Assembly (NCBI RefSeq): GCF_000006405.1 | Contig: NW_003211409.1 | Location: 657,901 to 721,900 of the forward strand | From: Perkinsus marinus ATCC 50983 | Lineage: Eukaryota > Perkinsozoa > Perkinsida > Perkinsidae | DNA: 64,000 nucleotides | Direction: 5' to 3' | In this document: positions 34,518-44,543 of the stretch, one piece after another | How positions within the stretch are numbered: the stretch's first letter is position 1 | How the letters are laid out: each line of letters opens with the position of its first letter | Notes under the pieces: generated by a model | Told to the model about the DNA's origin: nothing | Databases searched by the model: none | Seen by the model: only the letters and a program-made list of their open reading frames with translations | Made by a program: the position numbers and the translations under genes

Positions 34518-34751
34518 AGGTCTACTGGGTATGTTACTGTCATGGCATGCCTCCTAGCTGTGCTTTTGCACGTCTGTGTTATGTCATGATGATGTTGTGT
34601 TAGTGGGAGGATGGCTGGTATGACGAGTGTAAGAATCTGCGGCGATATTTTGGGCGAGCGCGTAATTTCATGGCGCGCGAAATTGTAGACGCATTTCTAT
34701 GTAGTGGTGGCACCTAAAGGCAGCAGGATAATATTTTTTTCTATTGGGCAT

Positions 34752-36432
34752 ATGGCGTTCATCCGCTGCGTTGGTGGTATCCTCCTCTTGGACGAGGAGG
34801 GAAGGCGACTTGCTGCTAAGTATGGGAAAGTAGTATGCCGGGCTGGTCGTAGTGGGACAGGGTGGCAGGTACTATGATGAAAACAAATTTACGGACCTTG
34901 TTAGTGAAAAGAAATTTGAGAAGAATCTCATGGTGAAAACGAGTCGACTTAATAACAGGAATGAGGGTAGTGGCGGCTGGAAATTCGCACTCCTTGAGGT
35001 TGGCGTATTATTTCAGTGGAAGTGGCACTGGTGGACGAGTACGTCGTTTTGGTGCGGCAGTCGAATGACGTTGTATTTGCGGTACGCCCTATACGTTTGC
35101 TTTCTCGAGCTGATCTCAGGAGTTTGTTCATCAACTTTTGGAGTTTATATAAGAATAAGTGTGGAAGTATCACGAAACCAACGAGAATTTACCAAAATTT
35201 CCTCAAATCCGTTTATTGTCACTAACACATGTAAATGAGCATGTGAATATTCCCCCCACACTGCGGGCCTGTGCGTAGGTACTTGCATGTGAGAGCGAGA
35301 ATGATATCATGATGTTGGATTTTGCAAACAGTTTATATCAAGTTTTATGCAACATAACTCAGTGAGTAGGTTGGCCGTGTTGGTCGTAGAGAATCATCCA
35401 GAAACTAATAGTGTTCCTGGGGGGACTCATTTTGAATTTCCCGCATGGTTAGGAACACATTTTTCAATCAGTTTCCTATGTAGATTTCATCACGTAGTTA
35501 GGAACACATTTTTCAATCAGTTTCCTATGTAGATTTCATCACGTAGTTAGGAACACATTTTTCAATCAGTTTCCTATGTAGATTTCATCACGTAGTTAGG
35601 AACACATTTTTCAATCAGTTTCCTATGTAGATTTCATCACGTAGTTAGGAACACATTTTTCAATCAGTTTCCTATGTAGATTTCATCACGTAGTTAGGAA
35701 CACATTTTTCAATCAGTTTCCTATGTAGATTTCATCACGTGGTTAGGAACACATTTTTCAATCAGTTTCCTATGTAGATTTCATCACGTAGTTAGGAACA
35801 CATTTTTCAATCAGTTTCCCATGTAGATTTCATCACGTGGTTAGGAACAACATTTTCCTCATTGTTTTTAAACTCTGGGAGGGTGTTATCTCGCAAGGCT
35901 AGATGGGTTCCCGCTGGGTCGTAGAGAATATTTACGTTGTTAGTGCCAACGTGTGCCGTAAGAAGATTCTCGAGAAGTTGGACTTGGTTTTTCTAATGAT
36001 CGATGAAGCTGTTGAAAAAGGGTAATTTGAGATGGTATGCATTAACTGAAATTATTTGGAATTTTTCCAGAGTGGTATTGGAGACGGAGTCTGAGGTCAT
36101 CACATCGCGGATCAAGATGCAGAACGATGAGGCCTCTACTACTGCTAGCGAGGATTTGCCTACGAGCTCGACTGCTAGGACGACGACACTGCAGGGTAGT
36201 GGTGTTACTACTATGGAGTTTCATCCGTTTTACGTGAAGTGGTGTAATACTCCGTGAAAAACGCTAAATCCGCGATATGCAGTAGTCGCGAAGTATATTT
36301 TTCTTCATATCACGGTCGTGAAACTACAATGTACAATGAGTGGTAGGTTATCCTGGATCGGGTCAAGAGGCCTCATTCAAGTCGGCATTGTCGAGCGTCC
36401 GTGACCAGATCGGCAACTTCTTGAGTCGGTAA
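34752..36432 (+). CDS. COPZ: Coatomer subunit zeta (COPI)
   Basis: Zeta-COP is the small sigma-like subunit of the COPI coat that drives Golgi-to-ER retrograde transport. Exons from ATG 34752 read FIRCVGGILLLDEEGRRLAA, KYYDENKFTDLVSEKKFEKN, VEVALVDEYVVLVRQSNDVV, SENDIMMLDFANSLYQVLCN, KKILEKLDLVFLMIDEAVEK and VVLETESEVITSRIK; the last is SALSSVRDQIGNFLSR then TAA at 36430-36432. Each piece aligns in order with the zeta longin fold (KYYD, FEKN, ENELML, DExVxxGxxLE in the family). The gene is intron-heavy in bases: one intron holds a hAT-like element 3' end, the next (about 35367-35960) holds the 49-bp array, and the last holds a family-2 miniature element. Exon edges near 35285 and 35960 are approximate. 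Confidence 0.88.
35085..35263. mobile_element. hAT-like miniature element copy in a COPZ intron
   Basis: The 3' part, TATTGTCACTAACACATGTA...ATATTCCCCCCACACTG, matches the copies in PNO1, BOP1 and DOHH introns and ends at 35263. The left end was not found clearly, so the start is approximate and no target duplication was identified. Confidence 0.55.
35451..35850. repeat. 49-bp tandem array in a COPZ intron
   Basis: About eight copies of a 49-bp unit (AGGAACACATTTTTCAATCA then GTTTCCTATGTAG...) start at 35451, 35500, 35549, 35598, 35647, 35696, 35745 and 35794. Copies are nearly identical; the last is slightly diverged. A single diverged copy is found in a P4-ATPase intron at 29270-29390. Confidence 0.95.
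36215..36328. mobile_element. Family-2 miniature element (copy b) in a COPZ intron
   Basis: It begins GGAGTTTCATCCG and ends CGTGAAACTAC, with internal CTCCGTGAAAAAC and GCAGTAGTCG. It is in opposite orientation to the copy at 31421. Confidence 0.7.
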
Positions 36433-36916
36433 GTGATGACTATTGGAGAGGGGGCGCTTCCTTGTTATAGTAGTGGTTGGGTTTCTGATGGTTGCGGTGG
36501 ATATTTCATCCTCATCATCAAATGGTTAGTGTTTTTTACTATAGTATTTACCCAGTATGTCGGGGCTTGGGTTCATGGCAATGCATCCCGAGATGGCCTC
36601 TGCTGCTTATGGGCTCAAGGAACGGACACATCGAGGTGGGTGAAGGGGGAAGGGAGTAGTTGCGGAGCGAGCGAAGCATATACCGCAACAACAGGCACTT
36701 GCGTGTTGTGCGTGCGTGCGTGCGTGCAGAATTATTCTGGCTCAACTACGGAGCGTGAGAGGCTATCAGATAGGTCAAACGACTCCTCTTTATGCGGAGG
36801 TGTTGGGAAAATCGGCGAACAGCTCGAAGAGATATGCACGAAAAACTTTAATGATAGAGAAATGTCCTACCCGGGGATCGAAGCGGGGACCTATGTAAAA
36901 TTCATTGATTGAGTCC

Positions 36917-38462
36917 ATGGACGTGGAGTCAGTGAGCTCCGCCCCTTCGTCACCTAGTAGGAAGTATTTGATGATCGGGCTCAGCACGTTCCTTATGGTG
37001 TGAAAATGCTCGTATGTTATGTTGACAGAAATGATGCATTGATAGTGTTGTCTTTGCTCAGGTGAGGTACCGGATGAAAACCTAAAGTTGCGGTTGACGA
37101 TTGTGGAGGAGGTTTCGGGATTCTCCGAAAACTACAGATTGAAGGACACATGTGATTTGGGGGCAGCCTTTCGGCTTTTTATTAGTGCCTACGATAAGGA
37201 GCATGAGGCGGAGCGGAGCAGGAGTAATACTAGAGGTCGATACTAGATTGGTAGAGAGTTGTGGTATGTAGATGGCCTTATTGGGAAGTTCGCCTATACC
37301 TATGCTGGTAAGGCCGTGTACAGCGACCAGCGCCCATTCGATATCAAAATCAATAATGGAGACACTATCAAGGCAACACGGCAAACGTAGTATGCGGTAG
37401 TAGGTCAGTGTTGGACTGAATCCATTTCCAGATTCGCAGACATGGTGTAGAGGGAGGTCTCTTGTTCCTATAACCTCACATTGCAGGATTGGCTTTACCC
37501 TTATTGTTGTTTATTATTATAGCGTCACTTACTGTGTGAGTTTCTATCCATTTCTGCTATGTTGAATAGTAGCATTCATTACTGCCTCCCACTGATGTGA
37601 TTTTTGTTATGAGGAGGACTTTGACTGGGGACTGTGTTGGTCAGCCATTCTTGACACTGATGATAAAGCATCCACGTTATCCCAATGGTCCCCCTCCTCC
37701 AATGTGTGGGGTGATATCAGTATATGCTCGCCCTAAGGACGGCAAGCCTGTGGACCCTACAGTCTATCCTTACTCGGTGAGTCCCTTTCTCAGTAGCCTT
37801 GGAGGTAGTGTATCAATTCAGTTGCCTCCTGGGAGTAATATTCGGCCATCGGCCAGAGCCCCTCCTCCTCCACCGGTAATGGCATGCATGGGCGTATCTT
37901 TGGGCGAGATCGTTTCTTTGCAGTGCGCACCACCTCCGTATCCTCCTCCTGATATCATAGTACAGCAAGAATCTGCCAATACTAGAGTAATGGGAGTATT
38001 GTACTAGTCGTAGTAGTAGCGTTTTATGCTGCTTAGATGGAATATGTGGACCGTGAGGTGGAAGTGCCAGTAACCAAGGTCGTTCATAAGATTATTGAAA
38101 TTCCAGTACCGCAGAAAAGCGTCAACAAACCTGTGGTGAAGACTGTCCAGAAATTCATAGAAGTGCCACAAGTAGTTCTGAAAGTGTCAGGTGGGAACTT
38201 GTGAGTTGTTTAACAGGTAGAGTATGTTGACAAGTACGTGGATGTTCCTGTGAAGAAGTACGTTGATGTGGTTAAAGAGGTCAAGGTGCCTCAGGTGGAC
38301 CTTAGCAGTCGATGGTCGTTCGTCGACTTTGTGGTGATAGGTCGTAAAAAAGTATGTCGAGAAGTTGGTCGAGTATACTCCGCCAAGCTCCTCTAGGACC
38401 TCCTCTGAGGCCGCCTCACAAGGCGACCAATGCGAGGACTGTGGGACAGTGGCTGCTGGCTG
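36917..38462 (+). CDS. Alveolin (inner membrane complex / pellicle protein)
   Basis: Alveolins are intermediate-filament-like proteins under the alveolar sacs, a defining trait of alveolates. The C-terminal exons (about 38035-38460) carry the charged, Val/Pro repeat: VDREVEVPVTKVVHKIIEIP, VNKPVVKTVQKFIEVPQ, VEYVDKYVDVPVKKYVDVVK, EVKVPQ, YVEKLVEY (family EKxVEVP-type). They are followed by a Ser-rich and Cys-containing tail (CEDCGTVAAG) and TGA at 38460-38462. Upstream exons joined in phase give MDVESVSSAPSSPSRKYLMI, PDENLKLRLTIVEEV, KFAYTYAGKAVYSDQRPFDI and a Pro-rich part (PPPPMCGV, APPPYPPP). The 5' half has no recognised domain and could belong to a separate gene. The repeat itself is convincing. 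Confidence 0.75.
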
Positions 38463-38679
38463 AGAGTCGGCTTTACCAGCCTTGTTCTTATCCTCAACAT
38501 TATCATCATCATGCTGCTACTGTCTTTTGATAGCGATGTTAATACATTTCTTGCTTTGTGTTGACAGTGGGACGGAGGATTGGTCGAAACATGGTTATCG
38601 CCTTGAGGTGACAGTCGCATGCTGTTCTGATTTTTTCGCGATCAACAGGATTTTTCCTCATCGGAGATCTCAAGTATTT

Positions 38680-40242
38680 ATGGCACCTGCAGCCCGTCGC
38701 CGTTCCCATGAGTCTATTGCCTCGCTGTCATCTGTGAAGAGTCTCGAGGCCCAAGAGAGTCGAGAGAGCGTTAAGGTTGGAGGCACTCCTGACTTCACTG
38801 CTATCTTCAACGTAGTCATGACGGCTGTTGGTGTTGGGCTGCTCGCTCTCGCCAAGGCCACTGCCAGTGTTGGCTATGCAACAGGCATTTTCTATATGCT
38901 GGTTTGTGGTGTCCTAGGGTGGTGCATGGTATACCTTTTGTATAGATGCAGGGTTATGGCCCTAACTCTGGGGCTCGATCACGTTCCCACTTATGAGGAT
39001 ATTGGTCGGGCTGCGTTCGGAAGAATCGGCCGTGTTGTCGTCGCGATAAGTCTACACATCTCCCTTGTTGGTACGTCTTGTGTGCTCATGCTTCTGCTAG
39101 GGCAAAACTCTCATCACATATACGATGGTATCGGAGTCAATATCTGGATTGTTATTTGGGCTGTCATTCTCACGCCTGTAAACTGGCTTAAGACTATGCG
39201 TGAGATTGGATTCATGGCTAGCACTGTGGGAGTCTTTTCCATCGTAGTCACCCTGGTAGGGCTTACAGCAGCCGGCTTTTCTCAAGCTTATTCGGCGAGT
39301 GCGCCTTACGAAGCGATCGTACCAAAGCCGCTCTCTATTATAGGAGGATACACTACTTTCTCCTTCGCCTATTCGGTCACGTGTAGCACGACGACAGTGA
39401 CACATGATATGCGTCATCCCACTCACGCTCCCAAGGTGTTCGCTATCTCTTTTGCTGGCCTTATCTCCATATATGGTCTGGTGACTTTGGCTGGGTATCT
39501 TGGTTGGGGCCAGAAGCTTTTATGTTATGACAATGTGCTCGAAGCCATGTCCAAGGATGCTTTTGGGTATGTATCTTTCATTGGTATTATCATACTCTCT
39601 GCAACACATTATGCAGTATTATTACATCCATCATGCCGTGCTATAGAGTATCTCACTGGGCTCGAGAAAGGAACGACCAAAGCCCGAAGGTTGGGCCGCT
39701 GGCCGACACTCCTCATTACAAGTGGCCTACGGAGCCTCCTTGTGGTCGTCACTGCGGTGATTGCCATCACAGTACCCAATTTCTCGTTACAGATCGATCT
39801 TCTTTCAGCTGTAACTTACACGCTTATACATTTAATATTTCCACCGTTGTTCTACATGAGACTGAAGCATAAGTCAGCCGGGTATGGTAGGCCTGATAAT
39901 ATGAGTTCTACCAAAGGGAAACTTTTAACTGTATCACTTCTGTTGCTCATGGCTATCGCCTTGATGGCCTCCGGGGTCACCATTTACAAGACTGTCCAAC
40001 CCGGCCCCACACCTGTCGTATGCCAACAAACAGAGATGGCCAGTGCTGAAGCAGCTGCACAAGGCAAGGACGCCTCGGGCCTGGAAGTGGTTGATATAGA
40101 GGACTGGAATGAGACCGAGATCGACAATGATAGGGATCTACGTGATGACTATGATGCTTCTGCAAATTACGAGATGTTGGCGGATGGGAAGACGGTAGGT
40201 TATAGATCAGAAGAGGAGGGATTAGATGAAAGATGGTATTAG
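38680..40242 (+). CDS. Amino acid transporter, AAAP family, copy 1
   Basis: A single uninterrupted frame. The start at 38680 (MAPAARRRSHESIASLSS) is preferred over an in-frame ATG 66 codons upstream. After a Ser-rich cytosolic N-terminus the first helix shows FTAIFNVVMTAVGVGLLALA, the signature of SLC32/36/38-type (AVT) proton- or sodium-coupled transporters. About eleven hydrophobic helices follow, with GYTTFSFAYSVTCSTTTVTH and SAVTYTLIHLIFPPLFYMRL as landmarks. An acidic C-terminal tail (VVDIEDWNETEIDNDRDLRD) is absent from copies 2 and 3. These carriers move neutral amino acids across the plasma, vacuolar or alveolar membrane; substrate and location are not known here. The lack of introns is striking among intron-dense neighbours. 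Confidence 0.9.
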   Translation: MAPAARRRSHESIASLSSVKSLEAQESRESVKVGGTPDFTAIFNVVMTAVGVGLLALAKATASVGYATGIFYMLVCGVLGWCMVYLLYRCRVMALTLGLDHVPTYEDIGRAAFGRIGRVVVAISLHISLVGTSCVLMLLLGQNSHHIYDGIGVNIWIVIWAVILTPVNWLKTMREIGFMASTVGVFSIVVTLVGLTAAGFSQAYSASAPYEAIVPKPLSIIGGYTTFSFAYSVTCSTTTVTHDMRHPTHAPKVFAISFAGLISIYGLVTLAGYLGWGQKLLCYDNVLEAMSKDAFGYVSFIGIIILSATHYAVLLHPSCRAIEYLTGLEKGTTKARRLGRWPTLLITSGLRSLLVVVTAVIAITVPNFSLQIDLLSAVTYTLIHLIFPPLFYMRLKHKSAGYGRPDNMSSTKGKLLTVSLLLLMAIALMASGVTIYKTVQPGPTPVVCQQTEMASAEAAAQGKDASGLEVVDIEDWNETEIDNDRDLRDDYDASANYEMLADGKTVGYRSEEEGLDERWY

Positions 40243-40826
40243 AAATATTATTCAAGTTATCGAGAATTCTTTTGACCTTTCATTTCAGGAGATTGTGTGT
40301 TGCGTCATTTAACAGTGGATAATGCACCAAAAAACTAACGGTGTAGGAATACATCGTACAAGGATATATCCGACCAGTAAGGATATCATCTCGGTGGTCA
40401 ATTTCCAACAGCTTCTGTTATCTATGACGGGCAGATTTCGTCGAGGAGGGTCCCGAAGTAGCTCTAGCATGTCTGCATTAGCTTACTGAGGATATAAATG
40501 GAGCGCGTACTTAGGAATAGAACGACTACGGCTTTCTGTCAGACTTGCACCTAAACTAGCCAGTCGAGTTGAGTTGGAACGCGACAAAACATCTCAACCA
40601 AGGCGAGTTCGAGGCCACTAACCTATTCCGATAGTGGCTTCATACTGGTTGATGAGGGGATGCTGGAAAAACGACGAGGAGCATGCTAATGACGGTGTCA
40701 CTGTAGATGATCAACACTTCTAGATAATGATCGGGTCTTATCGCATTTACATTCCACGGAGGTGACCGCCGCGAAGCATTGTTGAACGTAGACAGCTCCA
40801 ACAGATACTACATACTCCAACGTATA
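40243..40826. other. Intergenic stretch, convergent 3' ends
   Basis: It lies between the plus-strand transporter 1 and minus-strand genes. No coding exon was recognised. Confidence 0.4.
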
Positions 40827-41130
40827 CTACTCTTCGTCCTCCCGCTCTGTAGAAGCGTCTCCTCGAACCTCAAAGGGCAAACCATCGCCCTCGTCGCTGA
40901 TCAAGATATTCAACGGGTCCAAACCCTATACCTCGAATGCTCAGTACTCCCTGCAGATTGGGAATCGGGAAGATCTTTGAGTAGAACCTGATAAGCGTTT
41001 ACCGTACCTCACAACAACTCATCCCATTTCCCCGTGGCCATCGTGTTAGCTTCTATATCATCTTATCCACCCGGAATGTCCACACATTTCATGGACATGT
41101 CCGCATCTACGCCGAACCGAATCATGAGTG
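40827..41130 (-). CDS. Possible small acidic protein gene
   Basis: Minus-strand stretches VLLKDLPDSQSAGSTEHS and DEGDGLPFEVRGDASTERED join across a 39-nt GT-AG intron and end in TAG (40827-40829). An upstream ATG frame (MIRFGVDADMSMKCVDIPG) may be its first exon, but the phase of that join is not satisfactory. No family was recognised. It lies just downstream of LSM2 on the same strand. Confidence 0.3.
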
Positions 41131-41225
41131 ATGAAGCTGAGCACACGCAAGGAAGATTCAAGCCCGGTAACGAGAGTTTAACTCAACAGAGAGGTGGGTC
41201 AGTGACTTACTTCCATTACCAATGA

Positions 41226-41749
41226 TCACTTAGCTGGTTCAATCCTGTTGACACCACTCTGTGCTAACTCTTTCCGGCACTGATCCGTGAGACCCTGCAG
41301 AGTAACGTGAAGGAGAGCATCACAGCGGAGCGATGCTCACCTGTGTGTACATGTCAGGTAGATGGATGTACCTCACAACGCTGCCTCGTATGAAGCAATT
41401 ACGCAAGGAGAGGAGATGCGGATACTAAATGAATATTTTGTTCTCATTCGGTCAACAAGACTACCAACGAGACTAACGGATAAGCGTACTGACACTCTCT
41501 TGTCAAATGCATTCGAGGAAATACTGCGTCACGCGCCACGAAATTAGTACTTGCTCCGGGTTGTTGATAGAGATGTTCTTCAGTTTAACATTGAAATACT
41601 GATCCACTGCCTGCAGTGTGCCTGACGTAATTACCTCTACCGCTGATCCCCTGTGAGTTACTACCCGTGATTTGGACGTCATTTTTCATCTCCACGGTGA
41701 CCTGCGCACCGCTGTCCACAAGGCTTTGGAAGAAGTCGAAGAATAACAT
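41226..41749 (-). CDS. LSM2: U6 snRNA-associated Sm-like protein LSm2
   Basis: Four exons (41665-41749, 41551-41621, 41341-41424, 41226-41294) join in phase to a complete 102-residue protein. LSm2 is part of the LSm2-8 ring on the U6 snRNA 3' end and of LSm1-7 in mRNA decay. It starts MLFFDFFQSLVDSGAQVTVE, with MKNDVQITGTLQAVDQYFNV and KLKNISI forming the Sm1 motif. YPHLLSLRNCFIRGSVVRYI is the Sm2 motif with the RG step (here IRGSVVRY). An earlier in-frame non-ATG stretch was rejected because LSm2 proteins begin at MLF. The second intron starts with the GTGGCGCG palindromic motif also found in MPP10. Confidence 0.96.
41527..41550 (-). repeat. TGGCGCG palindromic motif at the start of an LSM2 intron
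   Basis: On the minus strand the intron begins GTACTAATTTCGTGGCGCGTGACG. The same string ATTTCGTGGCGCGTGACG begins the MPP10 intron at 51023. Confidence 0.7.
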
Positions 41750-42423
41750 CCCGACCAACAACGCTACAACGGCTAATGTGACCAACCCTTCCCTGTTCGC
41801 TTATATCTGTTTCCATAAATACTAAAACACAATAGGTCAGGGAGTCTGTGAATAGATGGTTATAATAGCGACCTCCATGGAGACAGCCACGGAGCAATGT
41901 GGGAGTAAAGTGGCTCGTTAAGGAGGCCATGATCTCGCCGGTCCCATGGGCATTGTAATGGCACTGACCCTCCTACTATAGCGAGAAAGACGACCACCCA
42001 AAATTGCTTATAAAAACATATATTATGATGAGCCACGGGTCACGTTCCTCCATAGAAAGTACTTCGCGAAGATGAAAAGTCATCAACCCTCGAAATGATT
42101 CACCAACAACAAACGCGTTGAAAGACCCATGATCATCTGCATAGAACTGTAGGCATCGTATCATCACGCCATGCTACTGGCACAAAACCTCCGCGAGTTC
42201 CTCTATGAATATGCGCAGTAGTCGGCTGACAAAAGACCACTACGTGATGGGAGCAGTATGAAGTGATGACACCGATGCTAATGTTTTGTAGTATATGGTC
42301 AAGGCGGTCATGATACACTTGATAAATATGCAACGACACCAATGACAGCACCTTCTCGCGCCTAGGTTGAAAAAAAGACCCCCAAAATTGAAGCATCTCG
42401 CCAGAAGCATAAGTATTCGTAGA
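41750..42423. other. Intergenic stretch upstream of LSM2
   Basis: No gene was recognised. It contains the promoter of LSM2 and the 3' flank of the acidic gene at 42424-43286. Confidence 0.4.
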
Positions 42424-43286
42424 TCAACATGCTGAAACGACTATGGCCTCATCAGCGCCGGTGAGTGCGTCTTCGAAGCCTTCAAGAACCAGAGATATAG
42501 TGCTTCCCTCCACATTATCAAAAAGGCCATCCAGATTACAAAATATTATCATAGAAGGGAAGGTTCTTCCACCTGACATCTCTATGTCAGTTTGATGAAT
42601 ACCTTCTATACTGCCACCTTGAGATGAGCGGACGTCACTGATCAGCCTTTCCTTATGTACTAGAGCAACACTCGCCTCGCGAGGGGCACCTCTGGGGAGC
42701 TCTTCAGACTCAGTTTTTTGTTTTTTAATTGGTGGCGCGGAAGCCACTATTTCGTCGTCCATGTCATGACCCTCACCAGAGATAATGGTAAACTGGGCAT
42801 TTCCTGGGTTGGCTTCACCGATCTTTGAAGCGTCAAGCAGATCTTTATCATCGTCACTAACCTCTCCATCAACAGGAGCAGCAGCCTCCACCGTAGTGCT
42901 AGTAGTAGCAGGACACGTCGTCAAGGTCTTGGACTTAGTAATGAATGATGGCTGTGCAAAACCTTTGCTGGCTATCTTCAATCCGAGGCCGAGTTTCTGT
43001 GCCTGAACCAGATAAGCATCATAACGGAGCGGATGCAGAGGGGCTGCAGTACCTTGCGATTGAGCAATTCTACGAGAGGCTCCTGCTGTTGGTTTAGCTG
43101 CGCCCTGCCCTCCTCGGTCTGGATCATTTTTAGCAGATCTGGGCCATATGGAGGGACTGGGGCTTCTAGCGACGGCTTCAAACCCTCGTTATGGTCGACG
43201 ACGACCTCCTTGGACGAATCACCGTTACTAAGAACTTGGAGAACATATGAGGTATCAATTGTCGTGGAGGAGGAGGAGCAGACCAT
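42424..43286 (-). CDS. Unidentified acidic protein with nuclear-type basic motif
   Basis: Exon 1, starting MVCSSSSTTIDTSYVLQVLS at 43286, joins an exon beginning AQKLGLGLKIASKGFAQPSF across an intron (about 42999-43055). The middle shows GPDLLKMIQTEEGRAQLNQQ and EPLVELLNRK (helical), then an acidic stretch VDGEVSDDDKDLLDASKIGE and PPIKKQKTE, which fits a nuclear localisation signal. The C-terminus reads LDGLFDNVEGSTISLVLEGF. The frame is open to TGA at 42424. Later introns may exist (a GT follows SSQ). I recognise no family; a nuclear protein is a guess from composition. Confidence 0.5.
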
Positions 43287-44543
43287 ACGGGTGAAACAGA
43301 GATTGCTATAACGACATCCTTCTAGAACGCAGTAAACTCAAAGCATTCTACCAAAACGGCGAGTCGAACACAATGATCAGTTCATGTCCCAACAGCCTGG
43401 TATGGCTGCTCTCTCATGACCAGTAAAATGAAGCCCCAGCACCCTCTCTACAATGTTTATCGAGTCTGTAGGAAATGACCTGCATAGGCCCTTTGGTGAC
43501 GCTATCAAAAGCTTCTGACACCAATGCTGGCAAGCCACGCTAGAGCTACTTTGAGAAGTATGCACATGGCAAACTGAACTCCAACCGAATCACCCAGTTG
43601 AATCAAGTAGGGCCCCATAAAAAACCAATCAGTTATTTTCTTTCCCAAGCAACCTCTCTTGAAGATACCAGAGAGATTCGAGGGCATCGCCGAGGGCGAA
43701 CGGTATATAGTGCTCTCGAGGCCATGACTACAATTGCCCCTGAAAACGGCCTTACTACCCTCCTGCTCTCTACTCACCATCATACTAGGAGTTTCTCACC
43801 CTCCAGATCTAATAAAAACGACCATACAACAAACTCAACTTGCCAGAAGAAACAGTGGGAACACATCCTGCACCCGTATCCGTTACTGATCCCCCTTTGT
43901 CGAAGACTCCCCTGCATTCATCTCGCTCATGACCACCCAAGGTGGCATGAAGGATGTGATCCTGCCCACTGGCTTAACAACGGAATACTAGACAGCGCAT
44001 TTTCAGAATCCATCCTCGACAGGATTACATGCACTCGTGATATCGCAGTCACCACCACACAAGGTTATACTAATCAGCGTATACACGATGTCAGGCACCT
44101 CTCCTTTTCCCACCGAAACAAAGCATTCCCTCTGCACAGAAACCGCCGCTATATAACTACACTGTTTGACGAAGAGACATCCTCAATAGAAGGACAGACA
44201 GATGGAGAAAACTGTCTGATACAGGCCTGACCGGCCATAGAAGTTTTTGCGAGCAATGAATCAATGTGACAAAAAGCGCTGGATGCGACATAGACAACTA
44301 AGAAGGTCTAACAAGCTACATAGACTGTGAGTCAATTGTAGACGCTGAGCTCTTGAGCAGTCTAACAGGGAGAGTAAGTCGAGACAGTAATAGCAACTCC
44401 GTACGAAGGAGGAACAGTGCTACGTATTACACCATGAAAAGACGAGAGAAAACTAAACATGAGCGACACTCACTGAGTGCACACGAAGGTCTGCTAATGC
44501 AGAGGTATAGAAACCTATAGTAAGAAAGTACACAAGCCAATCG
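43287..44543. other. Intergenic stretch
   Basis: A 210-codon plus-strand frame at 43598-44230 is present, but its His/Thr/Arg-rich composition shows no domain and no support, so it is not called. The right end is the 3' flank of transporter 2. Confidence 0.35.

Noticed and set aside
36865-36900. A CTTCGATCC string that looks like a tRNA T-loop on the minus strand
   Set aside because: The flanking bases do not pair as a T-arm and no acceptor, D or anticodon arms are present.
38482-38679. Upstream in-frame ATG giving transporter 1 an extra 66 residues
   Set aside because: That region starts just 20 bp after the alveolin stop; paralogues begin with a Ser-rich stretch like that after ATG 38680.
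43598-44230. 210-codon open frame on the plus strand
   Set aside because: No domain, odd His/Thr-rich composition, no ATG context or splice evidence; length alone is weak support.
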